Origin: Cedecea neteri NBRC 105707 = ATCC 33855
GTDB lineage: Bacteria; Pseudomonadota; Gammaproteobacteria; Enterobacterales; Enterobacteriaceae
Assembly (NCBI RefSeq): GCF_001571265.1
Contig: NZ_BCTL01000016.1
Coordinates: 1 to 64,000 of the forward strand
Length of the DNA: 64,000 nt
Direction: 5' to 3'
Shown here: positions 8,823 through 17,943 of the stretch, one piece after another
Numbering within the stretch: position 1 is the first letter of the stretch
Layout: each line of letters opens with the position of its first letter
Translations under genes and position numbers: made by a program
The notes under the pieces: generated by a model
Database searches by the model: none
What the model saw: the letters and a program-made list of their open reading frames with translations, nothing else
What the model was told of the DNA's origin: nothing

Positions 8823-10340
8823 ATGTGCGGTATTGTCGGTATCGCCGGTTTCATGCCGGTAAACCAGTCGATTTATGATGCGTTAACGGTGCTTCAGCAC
8901 CGTGGCCAGGATGCCGCAGGCATCGTCACCATCGACGCTTTAAATTGCTTCCGTCTGCGTAAAGCGAATGGCCTGGTGAGCGATGTGTTTGAAGCCCGCC
9001 ACATGCAGCGTCTGCAGGGGAATATGGGCATCGGCCACGTGCGTTACCCAACCGCAGGCAGTTCCAGCGCTTCTGAAGCTCAGCCTTTCTACGTTAACTC
9101 TCCTTACGGGATAACCCTGGCGCATAACGGTAACCTGACCAATGCCCACGAGCTGCGTAAAAAGCTGTTTGAAGAAAAACGCCGCCACATCAACACCACC
9201 TCTGATTCTGAAATCCTGCTGAATGTTTTTGCCAGCGAGCTGGATAACTTCCGCCATTATCCGCTGGAAGCAGACAACATTTTTGCCGCCATCGCCGCCA
9301 CTAACCGCCAGATTCGCGGTGCTTATGCCTGCGTAGCGATGATTATCGGTCACGGCATGGTTGCCTTCCGCGATCCGAACGGCATCCGCCCGCTGGTTAT
9401 CGGCAAGCGTGACCTGGGCGACGGCCGTACCGAATACATGGTGGCCTCCGAGAGCGTGGCGCTGGACACCCTGGGCTTTGAGTTCCTGCGTGATATCGCG
9501 CCGGGCGAAGCGGTCTACATCACCGAGAAAGGCCAGCTGTTTACTCGTCAATGCGCCGATAACCCGGTCAGCAATCCGTGCCTGTTCGAGTACGTTTATT
9601 TTGCTCGTCCGGACTCATTTATCGACAAGATCTCCGTTTACAGCGCGCGCGTTGAGATGGGGAAAAAGCTTGGCGAGAAGATTGCCCGCGAATGGGAAGA
9701 CCTGGATATCGACGTGGTCATTCCAATTCCTGAAACTTCCTGTGACATCGCGCTGGAAATTGCCCGTATTCTGGATAAACCGTATCGCCAGGGGTTTGTG
9801 AAAAACCGCTACGTGGGCCGCACGTTTATCATGCCGGGCCAACAGCTGCGTCGTAAGTCCGTGCGCCGCAAGCTGAACGCCAACCGTGCCGAGTTCCGTG
9901 ATAAAAACGTGCTGCTGGTGGATGACTCTATCGTGCGTGGGACTACGTCCGAGCAGATTATCGAGATGGCGCGTGAAGCCGGAGCCAAAAAGGTTTACCT
10001 GGCTTCTGCCGCACCGGAAATTCGCTTCCCTAACGTTTACGGCATCGACATGCCAAGCGCCAACGAGCTGATTGCTCACGGCCGTGAAGTGGATGAAATT
10101 CGCCAGATCATCGGCGCCGACGGCCTGATTTTCCAGGATCTGGACGACCTGATCGAAGCGGTACGCGTGGAAAACCCGGACATCACTCAGTTCGAATGCT
10201 CCGTCTTTAACGGCATCTACGTGACTAAAGACGTTGATCACAAATACCTGCAGTATCTCGAGTCCCTGCGTAACGACGACTCCCAGGCACTGGCGCGTCA
10301 GAACGAAGTGGAAAACTTAGAGATGCACAACGAAGGCTAA
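8823..10340 (+). CDS. purF: Amidophosphoribosyltransferase PurF
   Basis: PurF makes 5-phosphoribosylamine from PRPP and glutamine, the committed step of purine synthesis. The 505 residues equal the K-12 length. Cys2, the glutaminase nucleophile, directly follows the initiator Met (MCGIVGIAG). The PRPP-binding loop [10 protein letters not shown] lies near residues 365-375. It is cotranscribed with cvpA, 38 bp upstream, from the PurR-controlled promoter, and its own ribosome site is GAGGAAAA. Confidence 0.98.
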   Translation: MCGIVGIAGFMPVNQSIYDALTVLQHRGQDAAGIVTIDALNCFRLRKANGLVSDVFEARHMQRLQGNMGIGHVRYPTAGSSSASEAQPFYVNSPYGITLAHNGNLTNAHELRKKLFEEKRRHINTTSDSEILLNVFASELDNFRHYPLEADNIFAAIAATNRQIRGAYACVAMIIGHGMVAFRDPNGIRPLVIGKRDLGDGRTEYMVASESVALDTLGFEFLRDIAPGEAVYITEKGQLFTRQCADNPVSNPCLFEYVYFARPDSFIDKISVYSARVEMGKKLGEKIAREWEDLDIDVVIPIPETSCDIALEIARILDKPYRQGFVKNRYVGRTFIMPGQQLRRKSVRRKLNANRAEFRDKNVLLVDDSIVRGTTSEQIIEMAREAGAKKVYLASAAPEIRFPNVYGIDMPSANELIAHGREVDEIRQIIGADGLIFQDLDDLIEAVRVENPDITQFECSVFNGIYVTKDVDHKYLQYLESLRNDDSQALARQNEVENLEMHNEG

Positions 10341-10349
10341 TCGGCCTTT

Positions 10350-10374
10350 GCCTCTCTCCTGCAAAGGGGAGAGG
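10350..10374. repeat. REP-like palindrome, copy B (degenerate)
   Basis: GCCTCTCTCCT pairs with AGGGGAGAGGC with one mismatch, just after the purF stop. Only the inner stem of the family is present and the outer CCCTCACCC arms are missing. It may help terminate purF transcription, since a short pyrimidine run follows. Confidence 0.55.
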
Positions 10375-10462
10375 CTCGTTCTTCCCCTCCCGGTTCCGCC
10401 AGCCTTGCATCCCATCTCATCTTGCGGCAAAGTCAGCCCAGGTATTCTTAGGGGCAAATTCA

Positions 10463-11035
10463 ATGAAACGACTGATCGTCGGTATTTCCGGGGCCAGCGG
10501 CGCCATTTACGGGGTGCGTTTACTGCAAATCCTGCAGCAGTTGCCTGAGGTAGAAAGCCACCTGGTAATGAGCAACGCGGCTCGCCAGACGCTGGCGCTG
10601 GAAACCGATTACTCGCTGCGCGACGTTCAGGCGCTGGCGGACGTCGTGCATGACGCTCGTGATATTGCCGCCAGCATCTCCTCCGGCTCATTTAAGACCC
10701 TGGGCATGGCGGTGCTGCCGTGCTCGATTAAAACGCTGTCCGGCATCGTACACAGCTATACGGATGGGCTGTTGACCCGTGCGGCGGATGTGGTGCTGAA
10801 AGAGCGCCGCCCGCTGGTGTTGTGCATTCGTGAAACGCCGCTGCACCTCGGGCACCTGCGCCTGATGACCCAGGCCGCCGAGCTGGGCGCGGTGATTATG
10901 CCGCCGGTGCCGGCGTTTTATCATCGGCCGCAAACGCTGCAGGATATCGTGGACCAGACGGTCAACCGGGTGCTGGATCAGTTTGACCTTGAGCTGCCTG
11001 AAGACCTGTTCGTCCGCTGGGGCGAGCACAAGTAA
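10463..11035 (+). CDS. ubiX: Flavin prenyltransferase UbiX
   Basis: UbiX prenylates reduced FMN with dimethylallyl monophosphate to make prenyl-FMN, the cofactor of the UbiD decarboxylase in ubiquinone synthesis. The 190 residues compare with 189 in K-12. The N-terminal GISGASGAIYG motif (7-17) binds FMN, and the PCSIKTLSGI and MPPVPAFYH segments are intact. The NtrC-type site for argT begins at the first base after its stop codon. Confidence 0.96.
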   Translation: MKRLIVGISGASGAIYGVRLLQILQQLPEVESHLVMSNAARQTLALETDYSLRDVQALADVVHDARDIAASISSGSFKTLGMAVLPCSIKTLSGIVHSYTDGLLTRAADVVLKERRPLVLCIRETPLHLGHLRLMTQAAELGAVIMPPVPAFYHRPQTLQDIVDQTVNRVLDQFDLELPEDLFVRWGEHK

Positions 11036-11052
11036 TGCACTGGCGCGGTGCA
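11036..11052. promoter_or_regulatory. NtrC-type enhancer site upstream of argT
   Basis: TGCACTGGCGCGGTGCA matches the NtrC palindrome TGCACY-N5-GGTGCA at every defined base. It lies about 217 bp upstream of the predicted sigma-54 start, a distance compatible with looping activation. Confidence 0.75.
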
Positions 11053-11064
11053 TCACAAAGTGGT

Positions 11065-11081
11065 TGCCTCATAATGGGGCA
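11065..11081. promoter_or_regulatory. Second, weaker NtrC-like site
   Basis: TGCCTCATAATGGGGCA keeps the outer TGC..GCA at the 17-bp spacing of NtrC sites and is part of a 19-bp near-palindrome. Its centre is 29 bp from the first site, about three helical turns, as in paired NtrC enhancers. Confidence 0.5.
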
Positions 11082-11234
11082 ATTCTGCAACGCCGATCGC
11101 TTTTAGAAGATTTAATCCACGAAAACCGCGTTCACCTCTAGTCCCGCTTCCCAGAACTGCTATCTTTCAAACTAACGCGAAGTTGCAACGTTTTATTAAC
11201 ATAAATCAGCGGCTTTTTTCCACGCAGGGAAAAG

Positions 11235-11251
11235 TGGCATGAGAACTGCAA
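11235..11251 (+). promoter_or_regulatory. Sigma-54 (-24/-12) promoter of argT
   Basis: TGGCAT-GAGAA-CTGCAA has the invariant GG and GC at 12-bp spacing of the sigma-54 consensus TGGCAC-N5-TTGCA. The start site would be near 11261, about 62 bp before the argT ATG. The Salmonella argT promoter is known to be nitrogen-regulated. Confidence 0.75.
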
Positions 11252-11322
11252 CTCTCCGTATGCAAAGGCATTACCACACAACAAGACATCACAAATAAGA
11301 AAGCCAAACTTGAGGGTATCGT

Positions 11323-12105
11323 ATGAAGAAGTCGGTTCTTGCACTGTCTTTACTGCTCGGCCTGTCCAGCGCAGCCAGCGTGTTTGCAGCGATTCCGCAA
11401 AACGTCCGCATTGGTACCGACGCGACCTATGCGCCATTCTCTTCGAAAGACGCGAAAGGGGATTTTGTTGGGTTTGATATCGATTTGGGTAACGAACTTT
11501 GCAAACGTATTCAGACTAAATGTACGTGGGTTGGCAGCGACTTTGACTCCCTGATCCCATCGCTTAAGGCGAAGAAAATTGACGCCATTATCTCGTCGCT
11601 GTCGATCACCGAAAAACGCCAGCAGGAAATCCTCTTCTCAGACAAGCTGTACGCGGCTGACTCTCGCCTGATTGCGGCCAAAGGCTCTCCGATTCAGCCG
11701 ACGCTCGAATCGCTGAAAGGCAAGCATGTTGGGGTGCTGCAGGGTTCTATCCAGGAAACCTATGGCAACGCAGAATGGCGCCCGAAAGGCGTTGATGTGG
11801 TGGCCTACGCCAACCAGGATTTGATTTACTCTGACCTGGCCGCAGGGCGTCTGGATGCGGCATTCCAGGACGAAGTGGCCGGGAGCGAAGGCTTCCTGAA
11901 ACAGCCTGCCGGGAAAGACTATGCCTTTGCCGGCCCATCGGTGAAGGACAAGAAGTACTTTGGTGACGGCACAGGCATCGGTCTGCGTAAAGATGATACC
12001 GAGCTGAAGGCCGCATTCGACAAAGCGTTGGGCGAAATGCGCAAAGACGGCACTTACGACAAATTAGCGAAAAAGTACTTCGACTTTAATGTTTACGGCG
12101 AATAA
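11323..12105 (+). CDS. argT: Lysine/arginine/ornithine-binding periplasmic protein ArgT
   Basis: ArgT is the LAO-binding protein that delivers lysine, arginine and ornithine to the HisQMP membrane complex. The 260 residues equal the family length. A signal peptide with a KK N-region and a cleavage site after SVFA (residue 22) is evident, and the mature protein is a type II periplasmic binding fold starting at [11 protein letters not shown]. It is about 70% identical by eye to HisJ, its tandem paralogue. The nitrogen-control elements upstream argue for NtrC/sigma-54 expression. Confidence 0.96.
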   Translation: MKKSVLALSLLLGLSSAASVFAAIPQNVRIGTDATYAPFSSKDAKGDFVGFDIDLGNELCKRIQTKCTWVGSDFDSLIPSLKAKKIDAIISSLSITEKRQQEILFSDKLYAADSRLIAAKGSPIQPTLESLKGKHVGVLQGSIQETYGNAEWRPKGVDVVAYANQDLIYSDLAAGRLDAAFQDEVAGSEGFLKQPAGKDYAFAGPSVKDKKYFGDGTGIGLRKDDTELKAAFDKALGEMRKDGTYDKLAKKYFDFNVYGE

Positions 12106-12124
12106 GTTTATCCCTTAGTCTGTA

Positions 12125-12154
12125 GCCCGGTTTTGAATATATTCTTAACCGGGC
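12125..12154 (+). other. Hairpin in the argT-hisJ gap
   Basis: GCCCGGTT (12125-12132) pairs with AACCGGGC (12147-12154) around an AT-rich loop containing GAATATATTC. No U run follows, so it looks like an mRNA-stabilising or partially terminating structure and not a full terminator. Confidence 0.5.
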
Positions 12155-12189
12155 AGGATAACTATGCAGTGGTGTAGCCCCGTTCCGGC

Positions 12190-12206
12190 TGCACCCTTAT
12201 GGTGCG
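12190..12206. promoter_or_regulatory. NtrC-like palindrome upstream of hisJ
   Basis: TGCACCCTTATGGTGCG differs from TGCACY-N5-GGTGCA only at the last base. No sigma-54 -24/-12 pair is visible between it and the hisJ start, so its role is uncertain. It could also act as a small hairpin. Confidence 0.4.
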
Positions 12207-12296
12207 AAAGCAGTTTGTTCGCAACGTGTTGCGTAAGTTTTCCCTGTTTGTAGTGGGTGTGAGCCTTAAGTAACGGACAGTCTATTGAGGATAATT

Positions 12297-13079
12297 ATGA
12301 AAAAGCTGGTTTTGTCTCTTTCTCTGGTGCTGGCGTTTTCCAGCGTGACCACAGCATTCGCTGCCATTCCAAAAAACCTGCGGATTGGCACGGACCCAAC
12401 CTATGCGCCATTTGAATCCAAAAATGCTCAGGGCCAGCTGATCGGTTTTGATATCGATTTGGCTAAAGAGCTCTGTAAGCGCATTAACACCCAATGTACT
12501 TTTGTTGAAAACCCATTGGATGCGCTGATCCCATCGCTGAAGGCGAAGAAGATCGACGCCATCATGTCTTCTCTGTCCATCACCGAGAAGCGCCAGCAGG
12601 AAATCGCGTTTACCGACAAGCTGTACGCGGCAGATTCTCGCCTGGTGGTAGCCAAAGGTTCTACTATTCAGCCGACCATTGAGTCGCTGAAAGGCAAACG
12701 CGTCGGCGTGCTGCAGGGTACCACGCAGGAAACCTACGGCAATGAACATTGGGCGCCTAAAGGCATCGAAATTGTCTCCTATCAGGGGCAGGATTCGATC
12801 TACGCCGACCTGGCTGCCGGGCGTATCGACGCCGCATTCCAGGATGAAGTGGCCGCCAGCGAAGGCTTCCTGAAACAGCCTGTGGGCAAAAACTATCAGT
12901 TCGGCGGCCCGTCCATCAAAGACGACAAGCTGTTTGGCGTCGGCACCGGCATGGGTCTGCGTAAAGAAGATAACGAGCTGCGTGAAGCGCTGAACAGGGC
13001 CTTTGCTGAGATGCGCAAAGACGGCACGTATGAGAAGTTAGCGAAGCCGTACTTTGATTTTAATGTGTATGGTGAATAA
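12297..13079 (+). CDS. hisJ: Histidine-binding periplasmic protein HisJ
   Basis: HisJ binds L-histidine and presents it to the HisQMP2 transporter. The 260 residues match K-12 HisJ. The signal peptide ends near TAFA (residues 19-22). The mature domain begins [16 protein letters not shown]. An in-frame TTG is 12 bp upstream, but the ATG at 12297 sits at the right distance from the GAGG ribosome site and matches the homologue. argT lies upstream and hisQ 77 bp downstream. Confidence 0.97.
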   Translation: MKKLVLSLSLVLAFSSVTTAFAAIPKNLRIGTDPTYAPFESKNAQGQLIGFDIDLAKELCKRINTQCTFVENPLDALIPSLKAKKIDAIMSSLSITEKRQQEIAFTDKLYAADSRLVVAKGSTIQPTIESLKGKRVGVLQGTTQETYGNEHWAPKGIEIVSYQGQDSIYADLAAGRIDAAFQDEVAASEGFLKQPVGKNYQFGGPSIKDDKLFGVGTGMGLRKEDNELREALNRAFAEMRKDGTYEKLAKPYFDFNVYGE

Positions 13080-13096
13080 GCCTTACCGGTGACAAA

Positions 13097-13117
13097 GGCC
13101 CCGCGTCAGACGGGGCC
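13097..13117 (+). other. GC-rich hairpin between hisJ and hisQ
   Basis: GGCCCCG (13097-13103) pairs with CGGGGCC (13111-13117) around a 7-nt loop, with no U run. In Salmonella this same junction holds a REP element thought to keep binding-protein mRNA more abundant than permease mRNA. The sequence here is unrelated to that REP but sits in the same place. Confidence 0.6.
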
Positions 13118-13156
13118 CAATAAGTAGCAGCAAACACTGACGACAGGATACGCACC

Positions 13157-13843
13157 ATGTTGTATGGCTTTTCCGAAGTAATTTTTAAAGGGGCTCTGGT
13201 TACGCTTGAGCTGGCGCTCGCCTCGGTTGTCCTTTCCGTACTGATTGGGCTTGCCGGTGCAGGCGCAAAACTATCCAAAAATCGCCCGCTCGCTTTGCTG
13301 TTTGAAGGCTACACCACGCTGATTCGCGGCGTGCCGGACCTGGTGCTGATGCTGTTAATCTTCTACGGGCTGCAGATGCTGCTCAACAGTATTACCGACG
13401 CGTTGGGTATGGCGCAGTTTGATATTGATCCGATGGTGGCGGGTATTATCACCCTCGGTTTTATTTACGGCGCTTATTTTACCGAAACCTTCCGTGGCGC
13501 ATTTCTGGCGGTGCCAAAAGGCCATATTGAGGCGGCCACCGCCTTTGGCTTTACCGGCTCTCAAACTTTCCGCCGTATTCTGTTCCCGGCTATGATGCGT
13601 TACGCGCTGCCGGGGATCGGTAATAACTGGCAGGTTATCCTGAAAGCAACCGCGCTGGTTTCTTTGCTTGGTCTCGAAGATGTGGTGAAGGCCACGCAGC
13701 TCGCCGGGAAAAGCACCTGGCAGCCGTTCTACTTCGCCATCGTCGCCGGGATTATCTACCTGGTCTTTACCACGGTTTCAAACGGAGTGCTGCTCTGGCT
13801 TGAACGCCGCTATTCCGTTGGCGTGAAGAGGGCCGAGCTATGA
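13157..13843 (+). CDS. hisQ: Histidine/LAO ABC transporter permease HisQ
   Basis: HisQ is one of the two inner membrane subunits of the histidine and lysine/arginine/ornithine transporter. The 228 residues equal the K-12 length and contain about five membrane segments. The permease EAA loop that contacts HisP is present (HIEAATAFGFTGSQTFRRI, near residues 122-140). The gene overlaps hisM by 4 bp (ATGA), as in E. coli. Confidence 0.97.
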   Translation: MLYGFSEVIFKGALVTLELALASVVLSVLIGLAGAGAKLSKNRPLALLFEGYTTLIRGVPDLVLMLLIFYGLQMLLNSITDALGMAQFDIDPMVAGIITLGFIYGAYFTETFRGAFLAVPKGHIEAATAFGFTGSQTFRRILFPAMMRYALPGIGNNWQVILKATALVSLLGLEDVVKATQLAGKSTWQPFYFAIVAGIIYLVFTTVSNGVLLWLERRYSVGVKRAEL

Positions 13844-14553
13844 TCGATATTATTCACGACTACTGGCAGTCCCTGCTGTGGACCGACGGTTACCGCTATA
13901 CGGGCGTGGCGATCACGCTATGGCTGCTGATTTTGTCAGTGGTGATGGGCGGGATTCTGGCGCTGTTCCTTGCCATCGGGCGCGTGTCCAGCAACAAGTT
14001 TATCTCGTTCCCAATCTGGCTCTTTACCTACATTTTTCGCGGCACGCCGCTCTACGTACAGCTGCTGGTTTTCTACTCCGGGATGTACACGCTGGAGATA
14101 GTTAAAGGCACTGAACTGCTGAATGCGTTCTTCCGCAGCGGCCTTAACTGTACCGTGCTGGCGCTGACGCTGAACACCTGCGCCTACACCACGGAGATTT
14201 TCGCCGGTGCTATTCGCTCTGTTCCGCATGGTGACATTGAAGCGGCGCGCGCTTACGGCTTCTCAAAAGTAAAAATGTACCGCTGCATTATTCTGCCTTC
14301 CGCACTGCGTATTGCGCTGCCAGCCTACAGCAACGAGGTGATCCTGATGCTGCACTCCACGGCGCTGGCGTTTACCGCCACGGTGCCGGATCTGCTCAAG
14401 ATTGCCCGTGATATTAACTCCGCAACTTACCAGCCGTTTACCGCGTTTGGCATCGCGGCCGTGCTGTATTTGATTATCTCTTATGTGCTGATAAGCCTGT
14501 TCCGCAAAGCGGAAAAACGCTGGCTGCAGCACGTTAAACCCGCTTCGCACTGA
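13840..14553 (+). CDS. hisM: Histidine/LAO ABC transporter permease HisM
   Basis: HisM is the second membrane subunit of the HisQMP2 importer. The 237 residues (K-12: 238) include about five membrane helices and the EAA loop DIEAARAYGFSKVKMYR. Its start overlaps the hisQ stop by 4 bp, and hisP follows 10 bp after its stop, so the three transporter subunits are tightly coupled. Confidence 0.97.
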   Translation: MIDIIHDYWQSLLWTDGYRYTGVAITLWLLILSVVMGGILALFLAIGRVSSNKFISFPIWLFTYIFRGTPLYVQLLVFYSGMYTLEIVKGTELLNAFFRSGLNCTVLALTLNTCAYTTEIFAGAIRSVPHGDIEAARAYGFSKVKMYRCIILPSALRIALPAYSNEVILMLHSTALAFTATVPDLLKIARDINSATYQPFTAFGIAAVLYLIISYVLISLFRKAEKRWLQHVKPASH

Positions 14554-14563
14554 GTGACTTCTG

Positions 14564-15337
14564 ATGGCTGAAATTAAATTAAACGTAACGGATCTGCACA
14601 AACGCTACGGCGAACATGAAGTGCTCAAAGGGGTGTCTCTGAAGGCTAACGCCGGGGATGTGATCAGCATTATCGGTTCGTCTGGCTCGGGCAAAAGTAC
14701 CTTTTTGCGCTGCATTAACTTCCTCGAAAAACCGAGCGAAGGCACGATTGTGGTCAGCAACCAGAACATCAATCTGGTACGCGACAAAGACGGCCAGCTC
14801 AAAGTGGCCGATAAAAACCAGCTGCGCCTGCTGCGCACCCGGCTGACGATGGTGTTCCAGCACTTTAACCTGTGGAGTCACATGACGGTGCTGGAAAACG
14901 TGATGGAAGCGCCTATTCAGGTACTGGGGCTGAGCAAGCAGGAATCGAAAGAGCGGGCGATTAAGTACCTGGCAAAAGTCGGCATCGACGAACGCCAGTA
15001 CGTTAAATACCCGGTGCATCTGTCCGGTGGCCAGCAACAGCGTGTTTCCATCGCCCGTGCGCTGGCGATGGAGCCGGAAGTGCTGCTGTTTGATGAACCA
15101 ACCTCGGCGCTCGACCCGGAGCTGGTGGGAGAAGTCCTGCGCATTATGCAGAAGCTGGCGGAAGAGGGGAAAACGATGGTCGTTGTGACACACGAGATGG
15201 ACTTTGCCCGTCACGTGTCCAGCCACGTTATCTTCCTGCATCAGGGCCGTATTGAAGAAGAAGGCCCGCCGGCCGAGCTGTTCGGCAGCCCGAAAAGCGC
15301 TCGCCTGCAGCAGTTCCTTTCCGGATCGCTGAAGTAA
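14564..15337 (+). CDS. hisP: Histidine/LAO ABC transporter ATPase HisP
   Basis: HisP hydrolyses ATP to drive import through HisQ and HisM. The 257 residues show Walker [10 protein letters not shown] at 38-46, the Q-loop glutamine near 99, the signature LSGGQ at 153-157, Walker B ending in DEPTSALD (177-184) and the switch histidine in VVTHEM. It is the last gene of the operon and is followed directly by a REP-like palindrome. Confidence 0.98.
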   Translation: MAEIKLNVTDLHKRYGEHEVLKGVSLKANAGDVISIIGSSGSGKSTFLRCINFLEKPSEGTIVVSNQNINLVRDKDGQLKVADKNQLRLLRTRLTMVFQHFNLWSHMTVLENVMEAPIQVLGLSKQESKERAIKYLAKVGIDERQYVKYPVHLSGGQQQRVSIARALAMEPEVLLFDEPTSALDPELVGEVLRIMQKLAEEGKTMVVVTHEMDFARHVSSHVIFLHQGRIEEEGPPAELFGSPKSARLQQFLSGSLK

Positions 15338-15338
15338 T

Positions 15339-15384
15339 CCCTCACCCTAACCCTCTCCCAAAGGGAGAGGGCCGGAGTGAGGGT
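15339..15384. repeat. REP-like palindrome, copy C
   Basis: CCCTCACCC (15339-15347), CCCTCTCCC (15351-15359), loop AAA, GGGAGAGGG (15363-15371), then GAGTGAGGGTG. It fills the gap between hisP and the convergent SorC-family gene and may act as a two-way transcription barrier. Confidence 0.8.
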
Positions 15385-15394
15385 GAAGAATGCA

Positions 15395-16345
15395 TCACTC
15401 CTCGCCCAACAACCTCACCGCCGTACTCTCATCCGTCACCAGGCCTGACATCCAGCGGCCGGTCAATGCCGCTTTGATAGCAGCAAACTTACGCTCTCCG
15501 CCGGAAAAGGCGATGATCTTACGCGGGTTGTCGCTTTGCAGCGGCACGCTGGTCAGCAGGGCATCAAGCTCGCTGTAGACGCGCTGGCCGTCGTGGTTAA
15601 AGAAATGTCCCAGCATTTCACCGGCAACGCCCTGGCCGTGCAGCATGTTGACCTGCTCGTCGGTAATAAATCCTTCGGCATTTAGCGGGCAGCCGATGTC
15701 CACTTCGCCAACGCCGAGAAACGCGACGTTGGCCGCCAGCGCCCGGTCGGCCACGCGCTGGTACACTTTGTGGCGGCACCACATGTCGCGGTCTTCTTCG
15801 CTATCGGCATACAGCGGGGCGGGGATGAAAAAGTATTTACCCTGCATTTTCTCAGCCATTTTTAGCGGCATGTCATAGCGCGTCCCCGAGTCATCACGCG
15901 CAATTGCCCCAATCATCGATACGCAGTGGTGCTGAGGGCGTTCGACCCACGGCAGCACGTCGATGATTGAGCGCAGCGTTTTGCCGGAGCCAATGCCGAA
16001 GACCTGCGGCTGCTCGTCGGCGATAAACTGCGACATCACTTCGGCGCCTTCCACCGCCAGCATCTGCTGGATGGCCTCATCGTCCAGCCCTTCCGAGGGC
16101 ACCACGCGGCAGATTTCCAGCCCGAAACGTTCCCGGACCTGCTGCGCCAGCTTCAGGCAGCGGGCAACCGGATGGGCGATTTTCACCGTCACCATACCCT
16201 GCTCGCGGGCGGAAGAAACCAGCCGCTGGGCGACCTGACGAGAAATCCCCAGCTCACGGGCGATATCCTGCTGCGTCATGCCCGCCACGTAATACATCCA
16301 GGCGACGCGCGCGGCTTGTTCTTGTTTTTTCTCTTCTCTGCTCAT
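15395..16345 (-). CDS. SorC-family transcriptional regulator of the dal locus
   Basis: The 316 residues have a SorC/DeoR-type architecture: an N-terminal helix-turn-helix (about 22-48, MTQQDIARELGISRQVAQRL) and a C-terminal sugar-phosphate-sensing domain with the GIGSGKTLRSI motif. It is transcribed away from dalD, and the shared 194-bp gap contains a pair of matching inverted sequences likely to be its operators. By context it should control D-arabinitol use, corresponding in role to Klebsiella DalR. The inducer and whether it represses or activates are inferred, not visible. Confidence 0.85.
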   Translation of the reverse strand: MSREEKKQEQAARVAWMYYVAGMTQQDIARELGISRQVAQRLVSSAREQGMVTVKIAHPVARCLKLAQQVRERFGLEICRVVPSEGLDDEAIQQMLAVEGAEVMSQFIADEQPQVFGIGSGKTLRSIIDVLPWVERPQHHCVSMIGAIARDDSGTRYDMPLKMAEKMQGKYFFIPAPLYADSEEDRDMWCRHKVYQRVADRALAANVAFLGVGEVDIGCPLNAEGFITDEQVNMLHGQGVAGEMLGHFFNHDGQRVYSELDALLTSVPLQSDNPRKIIAFSGGERKFAAIKAALTGRWMSGLVTDESTAVRLLGEE

Positions 16346-16406
16346 GGCGGCACCTTATGGCTCTTTGAGACGCATTCTACCCCGTGCGTGCTTCGTTGGT
16401 CATTGG

Positions 16407-16429
16407 GCAAAAGTCATTTTTATGGGCAA
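16407..16429 (-). promoter_or_regulatory. Candidate operator half 1 (inverted copy)
   Basis: Read on the minus strand this 23-mer matches the forward copy at 16499-16521 in 18 of 23 positions; the shared core is TGCCC-N-TAAAAATGAC. The GGGCAAA words flanking the core recur several times in this gap, as expected for a SorC-family site. Confidence 0.6.
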
Positions 16430-16439
16430 ATGTTGTCGA

Positions 16440-16455
16440 TGTGAGTTTGATCTCA
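16440..16455. promoter_or_regulatory. Candidate CRP site upstream of dalD
   Basis: TGTGA-GTTTGA-TCTCA differs from the CRP core TGTGA-N6-TCACA at one position. It is centred about 47 bp before the start predicted from a TATAAC -10 hexamer at 16483-16488. No good -35 is present, which fits an activator-dependent promoter. Confidence 0.5.
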
Positions 16456-16498
16456 GAAAGTCGGGGCTGGCCGCAACTAGACTATAACAAACGGGCAA

Positions 16499-16521
16499 AT
16501 GCCCTTAAAAATGACAAATGC
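16499..16521 (+). promoter_or_regulatory. Candidate operator half 2
   Basis: This copy of the 23-bp element overlaps the palindrome GGGCAAATGCCC (16493-16504) and lies between the predicted dalD start site and its ribosome site, a position suited to repression. Confidence 0.6.
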
Positions 16522-16539
16522 TTAATTCTGAGGTGAATC

Positions 16540-17934
16540 ATGACGACGAAATCGGTATGGATGCATATTGGCGCAGGTTCTTTTCACCGTGCTCATCAGG
16601 CGTGGTATCTCAATCAGCTGATCAAGCAGGGCGATGACGGCTGGAGTATTTCACTGGGCAACATCCGTAATGATGCCAGCGAGTTGCTGAGCCAGCTGGC
16701 GGCGCAGCACGGCGAATACGTGCTTGAAACCGTTACCCCGGAAGGCGAGCGTGCCTACGAAAAGATCTCTTCTATCCGCAAAGTACTGCCGTGGGATAAA
16801 GAGATTACTGCCCTGGTTGAAGAGGGAGCCAAAGCGTCGACCCGCGTGATTGCCTTCACCGTGACTGAAGCCGGGTATTACCTTACTCCTCAGCATGAGC
16901 TCGACGTTAATCAGGCGGACGTCAAAGCCGACCTGGCCGGAGGCATTACTACGCTGTACGGCGCGCTGAGCCGTATTTTGCATCAGCGTATGATCAGCGG
17001 CGGTGAGCCGGTAACGTTGCTTAACTGCGATAACCTGCGCCACAACGGCGAACGCTTCCGCCACGGTTTCCTGTCGTTCCTGAAGATGAAGGGCGATCGC
17101 GCTTTGTTCGACTGGGTGACCAACCATACCGTTTCGCCTAACACCATGGTTGACCGCATTACGCCGCGCCCTACGGCGGATATTGCCCCGCGGGTGAAAG
17201 CGGCTACCGGGTTCGACGACAAAGTGCCGGTGATGGGAGAGTCCTTTATCCAGTGGGTTATTGAGGATGATTTTATTAACGGCCGTCCGGCGTTAGAGAA
17301 CGTTGGTGTCGAAATGGTGAAATCCGTGCTGCCGTATGAAGAAGCAAAAATCCGCATTCTGAACGCCAGCCACAGCTGCATTGCCTGGGCGGGGACGCTT
17401 ACCGGCCTGAGCTACATTGATGAAAGCACCGTGCAGCAGCCGATTAAGCAGATGGCGTGGGACTACGTCACGGAGGATGTCATTCCTTCGCTGTCGCCCA
17501 GCCCGCTGGACCTGGCCGGGTATCGTGACGTTGTGCTGGCCCGCTTTAGCAATCCGTATATCAAAGATACCAACCAGCGCGTGGCGGCCGACGGCTTGTC
17601 CAAGATCCCCGGTTTTATCACGCCAACGTTGATTGAGTGCTACCAGCGAGGTGAGGAACCTGCGGCAACGGCGGTTCTGCCCGCCCTGTTCTTCCTGTTC
17701 CTGCAGCGTTGGGCACAGGGCCAACTGCCTTACCAGTACCAGGACGGCGTCATGCAGGGCGACGCTATTCGGGCGCTGTTCGCTTCTTCTGAGCCGCTTA
17801 AGGCCTTTGTAAGCGATGAAACCTTGTTTGCCGAACTCGCCCATTCCTCAGCTTTCCATGAGCTGATGGCGCGGACGGTCGCTCGGCTGGAAGCGTGGAT
17901 CGCCTCTGTGCAGCAGCCGCTGGCGACAGCTTAA
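16540..17934 (+). CDS. dalD: D-arabinitol 4-dehydrogenase DalD
   Basis: This enzyme would oxidise D-arabinitol to D-xylulose with NAD. The 464 residues belong to the long-chain mannitol dehydrogenase family and resemble Klebsiella DalD (455 residues) throughout. The N-terminal nucleotide-binding start is [12 protein letters not shown], and the family catalytic Lys-x4-Asn-x2-His is present as Lys270, Asn275 and His278. The next gene encodes a xylulokinase, which matches the product. The ribosome site is GAGGTG. A related polyol such as D-mannitol cannot be fully excluded as substrate, but the kinase and transporter partners favour arabinitol. Confidence 0.9.
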   Translation: MTTKSVWMHIGAGSFHRAHQAWYLNQLIKQGDDGWSISLGNIRNDASELLSQLAAQHGEYVLETVTPEGERAYEKISSIRKVLPWDKEITALVEEGAKASTRVIAFTVTEAGYYLTPQHELDVNQADVKADLAGGITTLYGALSRILHQRMISGGEPVTLLNCDNLRHNGERFRHGFLSFLKMKGDRALFDWVTNHTVSPNTMVDRITPRPTADIAPRVKAATGFDDKVPVMGESFIQWVIEDDFINGRPALENVGVEMVKSVLPYEEAKIRILNASHSCIAWAGTLTGLSYIDESTVQQPIKQMAWDYVTEDVIPSLSPSPLDLAGYRDVVLARFSNPYIKDTNQRVAADGLSKIPGFITPTLIECYQRGEEPAATAVLPALFFLFLQRWAQGQLPYQYQDGVMQGDAIRALFASSEPLKAFVSDETLFAELAHSSAFHELMARTVARLEAWIASVQQPLATA

Positions 17935-17943
17935 GGGGGCGCT

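Noticed and set aside
12134-12147. Possible ArgR box in the argT-hisJ gap (GAATATATTC)
   Set aside because: The two halves are separated by 2 bp, not the 4 bp of an ARG box. The sequence is better explained as the loop of a hairpin.
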